From Lates calcarifer (lineage: Eukaryota; Chordata; Actinopteri; Centropomidae), in contig NC_066850.1 of the NCBI RefSeq assembly GCF_001640805.2, positions 12,711,329-12,775,328 on the forward strand: a DNA stretch of 64,000 nt, read 5' to 3'. A model generated the notes under the pieces. That model was not told the origin of the DNA. It ran no database searches and saw only the letters and a program-made list of their open reading frames with translations. Below, piece after piece: positions 35,401-47,800 of this stretch (positions within the stretch are counted from its first letter, which is position 1; each line of letters begins with the position of its first letter). A program made the translations under genes and the position numbers.

Positions 35401-38400
35401 TACATCTGCACCACCTTTTTATCTTACTTAGGACCCTGCATATTGACCTTTGTTATTATTAATTAATGTTTGTTATCATTAAAGTCTGTCTCTCCTCCTC
35501 CCCTCAGGTCCAGGACCCTTCCCTGGGCTGTTGGACATGTGGGGGGGCGGTGGAGGGCTGCTGGAGTACCGTTCGGCCTTGCTGGCGTCCCACGGTTATG
35601 TTTCTCTGGCGTTGGAATATTTCTCCCCCGGTCAGCTGCAAACAGCAGACCTAGAGTTCAACTATTTTGAGGTTTGTGTAATTTTCTGACTGTGACAGGT
35701 GTCAGCTGTTTTATTGTTCTGATATGATCCTGTATGTGGGCACAGACTCTTCTACTTTATTTACTTGTTCTACTGTGGCCGCAGGTATGTTGCTTTCAAC
35801 AAGTTTAACTTGATGTAGAGTTGAAAAAATTGATTTTGATCTATTAATTATTTGTCATTTATGATGCACCAATGCCATTCTCAGTTATGAGGATTTGTGC
35901 ATTCTTTTTGATGTGATAATGAATTTAAAATCTTTTGGATGATTTGTCAGACAAAACAAGACATTTAAAGACCTCACTTTGGGCTTTAGGAAATTGTGAC
36001 ATGAGTCAAGTATTTTCAGACATTTTATAGACCTCATGATGAATTAACTCAATGAGAAAATGATCGGCAGATTAGTTAACAGAGCTATGTCATTATTGAT
36101 TACTCTGCCTTTTTTTCTGAGTTTATCAGTTAGTTGTTTTGTCAACAAAATGTCAGAAAACAATGATAAACATCCCTCACAATTTCCCCAGAGCCTGAAG
36201 TGACATCTTCACAATGCTTTTGACCGATCAAATGTCTGAAACTCAGGTTTGTGAATCTGTTGTTATGTGAGTCAAGAAAACTTTCTGAAGATTCTGAAAA
36301 ATGCACTGTGTCTCCCCAGCTGAAGAGATTCTTAGCATTTCTTTGCAAGAATTTTTCAAACAGCTCGTACAACTCAGTTTGTATCTTACTGAGTCTGAGA
36401 TCTGGGTTTTAACACTAATTTTCTTCTCCTTCTGCACAGACAGCATTTAATATCGTCAAGGACCATCCTCAAGTGATGCCACACAGAGTTGGAATATTTG
36501 GCCTCTCCCTTGGCTCGATTGTGACCATGGCGTTGGCAGTTGAGAGTAGGATTGTCAGAGTAAGTATCAGAAGCGAACTATCTTTGAGTTGCTTTTTCTT
36601 TAGTTTTGAATAGATATTAATGACGCGCCATAGAGGGCTGAGATCCTTTCCTTTAAGATGTTGGATTGAAATCCTGGAGGAGTTTGATTGTGGAGAATCA
36701 GTGTCTTTATGTTTCATTCTGTTGTGTTCCAGCCTCGTTGTTGTGTTTGTATCAGTGGCAACCACTGTTTCCCACCTGGGAGGACCCTCGCTGGAATCAC
36801 CGGGGAAGTTGACATGTACAGTATTATTTTTGTCAGTAACATGAGCATAGTTCATAAAGTTTCACAGTTGGAATGACGCAAATTATTACATGTGATGGCA
36901 GGAATTATGACAAAGTGCGTGTGGATGAGAACAACTATCATATATGGCGAGATGTGGGTCTAGCAATTATGAAGGAGCCTTCGAGTAAACTGGACGTAAG
37001 TACATTCTGCACTAACAAGGATTAGACTGTACAGTGTATTGATTTGCTGAAAGCTTTCTTGTTAACTTGTAATTCTGAGTCAGAAATATCTGGAATTTCT
37101 GATGGCAACGATATAGGATAAGAAATACAGATCTTGTGAGCTGGAAAAAGACGATCAGCAGATGTTCAAGCAGAAGTATTTATCATAAGCTTTATGTTGA
37201 TGCAGAAAAATAGTAACAGTAACAGTAACAGTACAGTGACAAAGGTGCCAGAGTAGTGCTACATCAGTAGCATGTGTAACGTATATAGAGTATATAACCC
37301 CAGGTACCACATGGTTGCAACAAGGCAGATTATATTCTAAATGTGTAGGTGTGAAAACCCACTGTGGAGGTGTTTACAACCTGAACTACTGGAGTGTGTG
37401 AGGCCTAGAAAATATTAAGGCACTATACAGACTGGGTCCACTCGAAAGCCAGTTTATGTGTTTTGAGAAGCTACCAAACAAGTACACACGAGTACATAAT
37501 TCCAGTTACGCAGAGGACATCAGTTGAGAAGGCAGTCCTTCAGTGTGGCCCAGGACACATCCATGTACACACTGCTAAAAGAACGTGGCCACGTGCAGCC
37601 GAGGCCACCTCCGAATCACTCCAAAAACAACCTGACAGATTCAAGTTAACAAAGCCAAAAGAAAATCAGACATTTTTGGAAGGAAGTAATCGCTCAACTA
37701 CTTTAAAACACACTTTTAAATTGGTCCTTGTCCTAGATGGGGAAAATCAACTGTCCAATTTTGCTGGTCAACGGTCATGATGATCAGAATTGGCCTACGG
37801 TGGAGTCGGCTGAGGATGTGAGTACAAACACAAACACACACCTGATACTGTGGAGCCTAGATGCAAGATCATTTCAGATTCATAACCTGGAGGAAAAAGT
37901 TTGTTGCACAAAAACAAAGAGCGTAATATTTTTGAGTTTACTTGAGTTACTGTGATGTCTTGGTCCACAAGAAAGAAGACCACAGAAGTAAATTCAGTTT
38001 GTGTCGTTTTAATTTGACTTTTGACCCTCAGATCGCTGAGATGATGCGTGCGGCAGGTAAGGAGCACCTACTGACCAGACTGGAGTATCCTGATACTGGA
38101 CACCTGATTGAGCCGCCCTTCTCACCGCACTTCAGAGCGACTAATTTTATAGTAAACCTCACAAAAGAAAAAGGTGAGTTTTCCTGCAGAAGCTTTTATT
38201 GATGTTTTTCAGGATGATTCATGGCTGTAAACCAGTTTGATTTATATCACTCATTAGCAGTATCAGGGAAATTAGTAACACGAGCAGTCAAGTTGAACAT
38301 TTTCTTAATTATTTTTTTTTTATATTTTAATGTCTTTTTACACAAGACATTAATCTGACAAGAACTCCAGGAACTTTTCCATTGCTTTGAAAAGCCTCAG

Positions 38401-38896
38401 GAAGATTAAGCACATTAGTCTAGTCCGTATCTCTATTAAATTCCCTCTGAATGTGGTCCTGTGTAAAAATGGACAACATGGACTTTGTCATCAGTTATAA
38501 AATCTATTGGGCTGCTTCTATCTGATTGTTGGTCACAGATTACAAGCAAAACAACATGTCTGCAGTCGTAGATTTTTATAGTGATGCAGGGTGTATATCA
38601 AGGTGGCAGAAAACGCTAGCATACCTGACCGGTCAGCAACGATCATCGCTGCAAGCTCCACTCCCGAGAGTTTCTGAACTTTCAGAAAGAATTATCCCAA
38701 ATGCAGAAATCCTTTTGGGGCTAAAACCTTGTAATATAATCTTCTATCAAATATAACAATGTGTTTTTCAGTGATAATGCTGTGGGGAGGGCAAACCAAA
38801 CCCCATTCTGACGCTCAGGAGGATTCCTGGAGGAGGATTTTAACTTTTCTGCAGCAGCATCTGTACTGCAGTCCAAGTCCCAAAGCAAGGCTGTGA
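32383..38896 (+). CDS. Type I acyl-CoA thioesterase (ACOT/BAAT family), complete
   Basis: Hydrolyses acyl-CoA to free acid and CoA (family knowledge). Exons: 32383-32480, 33656-33861, 35021-35120, 35215-35399, 35508-35671, 36440-36559, 36733-36815, 36902-36995, 37737-37817, 38032-38173, 38772-38896. All junctions are GT-AG and phase-compatible. The long form is 465 residues; the short form from ATG 33669 is 428, near the usual ~420. Short-form numbering: N-terminal BAAT-type beta-sandwich about 10-140 with 'GLLWSMRPV', 'GVRGTLFIPPGPGPFPG' loop, 'GGGLLEYRSALLASHGY', then an alpha/beta-hydrolase domain. The catalytic triad is S237 in GLSLGS, D328 or D329 in GHDDQNW, and H364 in TGHLIEPP. Serine as nucleophile favours a thioesterase over the bile-acid conjugating enzyme BAAT, which uses cysteine. 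The protein ends in ARL, a PTS1-type peroxisomal signal. AATAAA at 39721 is a candidate polyadenylation signal. Which fish ACOT paralogue this is cannot be told here. Confidence 0.9.
33935..34190 (+). repeat. Degraded LINE-like remnant in thioesterase intron
   Basis: TTTTATAGAGCACCTTTCAT followed by an A-rich stretch and AAAAGCCAGACTAAAGAGAT matches the order of a common fish repeat ('GCGCCTTTCATACA ... AAAAGCCAGGCTAAA...'). Strongly decayed. Confidence 0.4.
35820..36190 (+). repeat. Interspersed repeat, 'AATGTCAGAAAAC/GTGAAAAATG' family
   Basis: Contains TTGATTTTGATCTATTAATT, CAACAAAATGTCAGAAAACA and ATCCCTCACAATTTCCCCAG, AGCCTGAAGTGACATCTTCA in order. This family is frequent in the window (49640-50150, 50935-51230, 55930-56180, 58480-58680). 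It lies within the intron between thioesterase exons 35508-35671 and 36440-36559. Confidence 0.55.
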
Positions 38897-40693
38897 ATGA
38901 TTGAATGAGCACAGACTGCTGCTGGAAAACACAGTGTTGTGTGACAAGGTCATGATTTTCCACCCTGACACTACATGTGGTATTGGTATTCACTTCAGAC
39001 AATAAGACGAAAAATATGTGGAGCAATGTATCTGCTCTCGCCTTGAGTCAGTACTTTCTCATGTTTTCTAAACATCAGAATGTATTTTCTCACAAATACA
39101 GACAGATTTGTTTTATTGTTAAATTATTATTGTTAAATCATCATTACTATTAGTATTATGACTATCATTAAAGATTCACTTGGACAATATGAGGAAAATT
39201 ATTGAGCAATGTAGATAGCAAAGTTAGTTTATATGTGGCTAATATAGCTAGCCAACAATTCGTAGCTTAGATTTCAAAAGTCAACTCTTAGACAAGAATG
39301 GATTCATAAACAATTGATTAGAACTTTTTGTTGCATGGAATTTAAAATATTTCAATACAATAAGCTTTAGTTTTCCATAGATATCATGACTCTTACACAG
39401 TTTGATGCTATGTTGACCTTATGAGTTAGCAACATTGACCAGTAAATTGTTCTAATCTATTTGGACTGTTGCCAAAATGTAGGTATTATATATAAATTCA
39501 GGTGTTATTGAGGATAAGTATTGATAAGACTATTTGAGAGTTGATAAGATGTATTTTTCTATTGTCAGTATGTACACTAGATGGACGCTGCTAACTTAGA
39601 TTAATTACGCTCTGAATTAATATCTGATCAAGGACCAGTCTCGCTGTTATGTAACCAAAGGAAAATACTTACATAACATTGTATGTTCATCAGTATCACT
39701 ATCAGATAGTTTGTGATTTAAATAAAATTTTTAAAAAAGTACATTTTTGATTCATCATAGTATATTTTATATTTATTTATATTTAACCAAGGTTCTTGTT
39801 CAAATGCTTTTGTTTTATTAAATGAGATTGTAGAAGACATGGACCTGATAAGGCCCATTCACACCCAATCCCTGTGCAACCTGACCTGAGCTTGAGCAGT
39901 TTTGCAAATAAGAATGGAGAAAAACTGCAGTGTCCAGATGTGCAAGCCTGATTGAGACCTATCCACACAGACTCAGTGCTGTGACTGTGGCCAGTGGTGC
40001 ATCTACTAAATACTGACTTGAAGGGGGTGAATGTTTATGCAATCACTTATTTTCATTAACTGACATCACTTTGTAGAAATATGTTTTCATTTTGACATGA
40101 AAGAGAAATAAAAATTCAAAAGATTGACTGCAAATGCTCGTAAGCTAACAGGGACATTCGCGTTAGATGCTCACGTTAGATAATGTAGCTAGCTAATAAG
40201 TTATTCTACATTATTCTAAAAAAAAACAAACAAACAAACAAACAAACAAAAAAAAACATATTTACCCAAAATTATGTCTTTAACTGTTACTAAAACAACT
40301 TCAACAGCAGGTTATTTAGAGTGCACATCACCTGAGGAGTCTCTGCACACTGGGTTAAAATGTAAACACCAGACACACAAGTACATTATAAACAGTTAAC
40401 TGTTTATAAGGTGCAACAGCTCTACTTATATCTAATTTCTAGAGTGATGACAGGTGACAGATGGTATTTAACAGTTTTCATCTGTCTTGTCTTGTATGGA
40501 TCAACAGTACCTGGCCTGAGACAGTTGGTAAATAATAATACAGGAACATTCAGAAGAATTTACTTAGGCCTTACAGGTCAAAGCACAAAATCCCTCAGAC
40601 TTTGGTAAAGGCACACACTTTGCAATTCCTTACTCTTTCAGTGTGGGTGAAATATATAAAATACAGTAAAAAAGCGCATGTGTTTGTGTGCGA
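38897..40693. other. Convergent intergenic region
   Basis: Separates the stop codons of the plus-strand thioesterase and the minus-strand C12orf56 homologue. It should hold both 3' UTRs. AATAAA at 39721-39726 is a plausible polyadenylation signal for the thioesterase. An AAAC-rich tract lies at 40218-40256. No coding exon seen. Confidence 0.5.
40218..40256 (+). repeat. (AAAC)n tract
   Basis: About six AAAC units flanked by poly-A on both sides. Confidence 0.85.
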
Positions 40694-43600
40694 TCATCTG
40701 TGCAGGATAAGAGTCAGAATATGCTCGACCAGTCGTAGAGTCGGTAAGCTGATCGGGTAGTGAGGCGGCAGCTTCTTCTCAGCACACGGCGGCTTCACAA
40801 AGTACCTGGAGGGAGGAAACATATGTTAGATGGCGTTCCTTGTAATAATTGCTGAGCTATGACCACTGGACTGTAGCCATTTGATCATTCTCAAATCCAT
40901 GATGTACTGATCTTCATCACCATCCTGATTCTTGAGCAGAGACGAGCAGAACGAACCTGAACTCCTCTCTGAAGTGTGAGCGAAGGTGCTGGGCCAGCTG
41001 GCTGTTGTACTGCAGACAGGCCAGCAGGATGCGACAGCGCTGGAACAACAGGACAGACTGGACAGGGCTCAGAACCGGCTCCTGCAGGTCTGAGAGAACC
41101 AGCACCACCTGCTGGGCCTGGTAACCAATGAAGGACAGCTGCAGACAGAACAGATGTAGGTCAAAGAGAGTAAGTGCAGAATAATCTCCACAGTGTAATC
41201 TGCCCTCAGTCTTTGATCTCAGTGTTTTGGTCTTTACCAGGTGAGGATGAGGCTGCAGGACTCGGAGGGTCCAGCCAACAGACGGGAGGTTGTCAACAGT
41301 GAAACACCTGCTGGTCTGAAACACATGCAATTTATTGTTAGTCATGATTTGCCTGTGCTCTTCCTTTGAGTTTAACAGTTAGGAAAAATGAAAATGCATC
41401 ACTGTGCAAATCTGTGGTCAGTGAGGAGTGATTATATCCAGGCTCAGGACTCACCTCTTGGCCTAAAAGCAGAAGCTCAAAGAGCAGAGAGCAGGCAGCG
41501 TCCAGGTAGTCAGACAGTAAGGCCTGGAGCTGACAGACAGAGACAACTATTACCAATTCACTGATTTAAACAAAAAGGCTTAAACAGTGTTGTTACTGTC
41601 AGCAGAGAGCAGCTCACCTCAGAGTCAATCAAAGATCCTTGGCTCTGTGTTTGTAGATGTGGATCACAAATCAAGGCCAGCAGCATCCTGGAGACCAGGG
41701 CTCCTCTACAGGGACAAAAACACTCAGTTACAGCTGAATTCTGGTCATTTTTTAATTGTTTCATATGGCTGCTGTTATTTTTCCAAACTAGTGTCCATCT
41801 CATATTTAAATTATCTCATCACAAAGTTAAAGTTTTTAGGTAAATGTAAATAAATTTCACAACCATTTAGGCAACAGGGATGAGGCACGTTTCCTGCTCT
41901 AGTGCTGTTACTGTTATTTTCATTTTTGAATAATCTGTTGATTATTCATTTGTCTAACTGATTAATCATGATCAAACTGATCATGTCAATCATCAAATCG
42001 ACTAATCAACTAATCCTTTCAGTTATGTCAGTGCAGTGGACTAATAAATACCTGATAAAGATTTGTTAGGATTCAAGCACACATTCTCCAGTAATTTAAC
42101 TAATTAAATAAAATGTCCAAAATAGACAGGCAAACAGACAGATAGACAGAAGACAGGTGGAGTGTTTACTTCTTGGCAGAGAGCAGGTTGAGTCTGGCTG
42201 CTTCAACCTCTGTTTCTCTGAACATGACAGCGAGCGTCTGGACAATCAGAGTGCTCAGTCTGAGGACAAACAGCAGCTTTCTGTTAGTGTCAGAGCCTTT
42301 AAACAAAAATATACTGTCACCATGTTGTTACTGATCAAACAGGAGATCATTAAATCCATTTAAGTGTTTTTTCTAATATGTAATAATGTAATACAGCCAC
42401 TGTATATGTAATTCACCAACTAAAAAACAGTGGCTTTAGTGGAAAGGCTCATATCAGTGGTACTGTGTGCTTACAAAATATTACTACCTTCCATGATAGT
42501 AGATATTTGGCTTTAGTATGCACAAACAACGTTATGGTCCTCTAAGCTGCTCTTCAAGCAGTGATAAGGGTATTGTGTAAAAACAAAGCAGCTTACAACC
42601 TGACTGATTGTATTAACACTGAAGCTTACAGGAGCTGATCTGCTGTGTAGACTCTGCTGAGGCTCTGACAGCCGTGAAGGGACTCCTCCAGAGTCTGGAC
42701 CAGGAGAACACACACCTCACTGGACTGAAACACACACAAAATAAGTTAACAGTTAACACAAGAGTGTGTGTTTAGGGAGGTCATTTTCTTGTTTTCATTT
42801 TAGTGTTAAGGCTAAAATTTCTATTTCCACTGCAGTCTGTACTGAGGTACTTCCTTCATTTATCTGACAGATATTTACTAGTTAACAGGCCTGGGTGGTA
42901 TCACAGAAATCCTGAGGGTATGATTTTAAATAATGTCAGAAACATACACTTCTTTTTCTATTAATCTGACACACAGATGCTCAATTAATCTGACAAACTG
43001 TAGTGCACAATATGCACCACCAGAGGTCAGACAGGCTGTAGGTAACTAAAGGAAAAGGCTGGACTTGTCGAGGTAACTGGTGTCAGACAGCACTGCAGCT
43101 GGACCTCAGTGAAATAAAGACAGGTTGTGAAAAAAACAGACACAGCCCGAGCCCACGAGTCACGTATCAGAGCACAAATGCATGTGTGTGTTTTGAATGT
43201 GAACATCTCACCCTCCAGAAGAGTCTTCGTAGTGTGATGTTACGGTGAGCGGCAGTTCTCAGCTCCTGCAGCAGCAGGTACAAACTCTCCACACTGATCC
43301 CATCCTGCAGCATCTCAGAGCTCAGCTGACCGAACAGGTGAGCCGTCCGCTCCCAGCTACACACACACACACACACACACTTTAAATGCTTTACTTGAAT
43401 CTGGCAGTTACAATCATGTCTACAGGACTAAAATATTTACAGACGTCTTATATGTTCATGTATATGTATGTGCCATTCTAGTTAAATGGTGCAGCACAAT
43501 CTGCTTTTGCACATCAGTATTTTCCATTTCACACAACTCAAGTCAAATCAGAGAGGAAACCCAGCATGCTGTGTGAGACAGGCACAGAAAGCAATGAGAA

Positions 43601-44819
43601 CCAGATCAGCTGTGATGTTTATATAGTCTGTTATATAGGCTTGGTCATGGGACTATTAAGGTATAATCCTTTATTTTCACTGGACAGGTAGGAAATGAGC
43701 GTTTAAGTATGTTAAGTATATAAAACAGACTGCGTTGTGAGCCTCTGTGAGTTTATTACCTGATTTCAGGACATCGCTTCCCAAGAGTGGAGTCAGATGA
43801 AGCGTTGCACTTTCTTCTATAGAGCGGGTCTAACAACAGAGTGGACCTCTGAACACACACACACACAGTGACCTGCTGTATTAGGAAAATATAAAATATC
43901 TAAAAATAAAAACTACACATTTTCAGATGTATATAAATACATTGATCACTCACAATAATAAAACTGTTCCATGAGCTCTGTAGATGCAGGTAAAGCCTGG
44001 ACGTCTGTGATACGGCGTAAAGATGCAGCTCAGCCTCTCTCTCCTCTCCACTGTCCACGCAGTCTCTTCTCAACAGGCGAGACAGAACTGAGACGATCCT
44101 CCTCGGCACCTGAGCAGCACAATCAAACAGTGGGTCAAAGTTAGAAAAATGACTTAAGACAACAACAGTCAGCTAGTTAGAGTAGATCCATACCTGACCA
44201 CTGTCGAGGCTCTTCAGGCTTTGCTCTGAGGGTGACGGAGGCAGGCTGGGGGAGCTGGAGGGGGAGTAGAGGGAGGGCGTGGTGGAGGGTGGCCGGGTGG
44301 GAGGGTGTGGGACCCTCAGGAGGCCCAGAGTCTCAGAGTTTGGACAGGAGGCAGAGCGGGTGGGCTTCAACATGTGGACTTCCTCTTTCGTCCACTCATT
44401 GCGGTTCCTGAGAGAGACGGAGGTGGGAGCCGGAGAAGAAAGAGATGAACTTTTATTGCTTGCTGAGGTCTGATGCTTCTTATTCTTCTGTCCTACAGAA
44501 CATACACTGTCCTGCTGCCAGAAATACTCGCTAGAGCACCAACTGTGGATTAATCCGCCACTGAAAATAGTCCCCGACTAATGAACCATTTCCACGTGGC
44601 ACAAAAAACAAACAAATGTCATCAATATCAGTAAGTGCTAAAATCTGCAGTAACTGACTTTTCTTATCACTTTTTAAACATGTCCATGTCAGCAGCCATG
44701 GTGGGTTCTGAGCGTCACAGCTTGTAGCGTCGCTGACAGTGAAGCAGCAGGTGGCTCAGTAACATAATGATTCAGTGGCTGTAAATGGATTTCATGTCCC
44801 CAGGGATCAGTCATTACTT

Positions 44820-44871
<52 letters not shown>

Positions 44872-47800
44872 AGGTTTCATTTGCTATCTTTGTGAGGGCT
44901 GCTGAAGGTTAACACTTGGTTTTATGGCTCAGGTTATGGAGGCAGCGACACACATTACGACTGTTGACTCAACTGGGAATAGTGACGACTGATGGGACCA
45001 AGTTAAACCAGGTCTGTTCCAGTCTTGGTCAGTTGGCAGTCACAGGTAAAATCAGATGGTGTGATACCATTGCCAGATTTTCTTAAACTTGTTCGATACC
45101 TGCGAGTGAGGGAGATGTACCTGTAAATAACCAGCTTCACCTGAAGACTGCACTGTTCACTCAGCTCCAGTTCCCTCTGTGTCTAGGATCTCACCAAACT
45201 CTGAGATTTTTTCCTCCTTTTTTTGACTTTTCAGCACAAACGTCACTGCATGTAAACAATACAAGCTGCTGGTTGTTGTCCATGTTTGATAATTAGACTT
45301 TTCGTGGGATTTGAGAGGTTGTCCACTGACCAGAACAGGTTTATTCTCCTTCCTGACTCTACCTGAAGTTGGTGGAATCAGTCTTTATGTGTGGTTTGTT
45401 CAGTCTTTGTAGGTTTCAGCTGCTCCTCAGGGTTTGTCCAAAGCTTCAGGATCAGCGTTATGTTCTGGTAAGTGTTGGGGTTGGGGATTTAATTTTGATG
45501 GCTCAGATTGGGGTTTAGGGAATGCATCATGTCAGGGGTGTGGTGTGTGTGTGTGTGTATTTAATGACCTCCCTGGGGGGTGAACTACACTTGAGCAGTG
45601 ACACAGATGCATGAGACGGCGTTTAAACTTTCTGCTGTTTACATCACACACACATCAGTTTTATAATACTTTGTTGTAACCAGGCAACAATTTGGTGTTC
45701 TATGACAAGTCTCCACACAGTGCGCAAACTGTTTCCTGACGGATGCACAGAGGAGGTTTTCAAACACACAACTCAAATTTATTAAAGGAGAACTATACAT
45801 TTGTCACATTTGATGATTTGTGATTGTGAAATTGTGATTGGCATTTTTCACTATTTTGTAGTTTTACAGACCAAACAACTGATGTAAATTTAATTCACAC
45901 AAACTGTCACATCTGTTTTTGCCCTTTTCAAGTTTAAAGTCCACTTCAGCTTAAATATCAGCTGAGACATTATTTTGTGTGTTAACAGTGGTTCTTTGTG
46001 ACAGCGAAGTGGCTCAGTGAACAATTTTAATGAGCAGCAGGTACACTGAGGTGAAACTCGTCTCTCTTGAGTAAATAAGTCATGAGTTACCTGAGACACT
46101 GACATTACACATTCAGGCAGAGTGAGACCGCTTTAACTTAACACATATTTGGTTGTTTCACAGCAGGACAATAAGATTGAAACACGTATCAAAGGCTTGT
46201 CATCTGAAAGACACAATGATCTCCACCACCTCACACAGACACACACATCTATTTAAAATTACATCCACAGCACAGTAGTGTGTTCAGAAAGTAAAGGGGT
46301 TTTTAGCTGCTGTATATAAACACAGGTATGTTCACTTATAAGCCCCTAAACTTTAACTCTCCACCTTCCTCTGCCAGACGACGACAGCTGTAAAGATTTT
46401 ACAGCTCGCAGAGTTTGTCTGTCGCCCTGACTCCCACCTAAGGAAGAGTCTGGATTTGCTGGAGAGGAGGAATGCAAAATCAGACACATAAAGTTTCCCC
46501 ATGAAGGGCAGCTGAAGGCCTAGAGCTGGGATTTCCAAAGACAAAATCCTCCTGAAGCCAATCCTGGAGGATGACGTAAAGCATCAGCACGCCGTAAGCC
46601 ACCAAGCAGAATTTAAATTCTTGATATAAATACAAACTGAAGCAATAAATTACTAAACACATCACTTACAGTACGGTATCAGGGAGGAGGCAGTAGCTCG
46701 ACAGACAAGCAGTACCTTTAGTTTTGTTGAGTGTTTAGTATAGAGCTGCAGCTATTTGAATAATTAAAAATAAAAAACTGAAACATGTCTGGTTCTGGAT
46801 TCTCAAATGAGGATCTGTTGCTTTTTCTGGCCATAAATGATAGTAAATGAAATATTACTACAAGTCTGAAACAAGACAAAGACAATGTCACTTTTTAATT
46901 TTTTTTTAGATTCAACAATGAGATGATGAGGATTATGTTCTAATTTCTATGTTTCTGTTAACATTTTGAGACCTTTCTGTTGTGACAGTAGAATCCATTG
47001 TTTGGATCAGGATTTAAAAAACCACCATGAATCAAATTAAGCTTGAGGTGGAGAAATGAATCCACATTCTGAGTTCAGAACTATACAAATTCACACTATT
47101 GACCAATGGCAAGCCATCATGAAAATGCTGAGAGCCAGACAGTCCAAAATAATTGCATCAATATTCAGGGCTGCACATTATTTATATTAATGTTTGGTCT
47201 AGATAGAAAGACAGAAAAACAGCTGAGTCTGAGGTGATGTCTTTAAATGTCCCATATAAAACATGAAACAATAAAACAAGATTTTATGCCTTTAAAAAGC
47301 AAACACAACCACAGCCAGGCTCAGCTTCCACATAAGGATATCATCTGAAAGACATGAGTGTGTGTGTGTTTGTGTGTGTAATGCTCACCTGTCAGCAGGA
47401 TATCCTGTGGGGGAGATAAAGACACAGGATGGTTAAAATTACAGGGGAAGACATCAGGAGACAGAAACAAAGACACATGAGCTTCTCTCTTTCACGAGGA
47501 TCAGGTCACTGATTTCCACCCTGATTAAAATCTGATGTCGGGCTGTACCCACTCAGCAAATCCCTGAACTGACTGACAGCTATGTAACTGATCAATTATT
47601 ATTGTTGCTGACAAAACATGAGATTATACAGCAACCTTTCCACCTGTATAAAAAACAACACACTCGTTTTTACCTTCTAAGGTGTGTGTTATTGGTGGGC
47701 AATGGCTGCCTCTGCGAGAGGACGGAGCTGCAGGAAGAAGTCCTGCCCTCTTGTCTCTCCTCAGCCAGTCACGTCCCCTTGCGGTGGGCTTGTCGGTGAC

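Noticed and set aside
33669..38896. Bile acid-CoA:amino acid N-acyltransferase (BAAT) as the product
   Set aside because: BAAT uses a cysteine nucleophile; this protein has serine in GLSLGS, as in the thioesterases.
44689..44880. 63-codon minus-strand frame with poly Thr-His
   Set aside because: Translation of a GT microsatellite.
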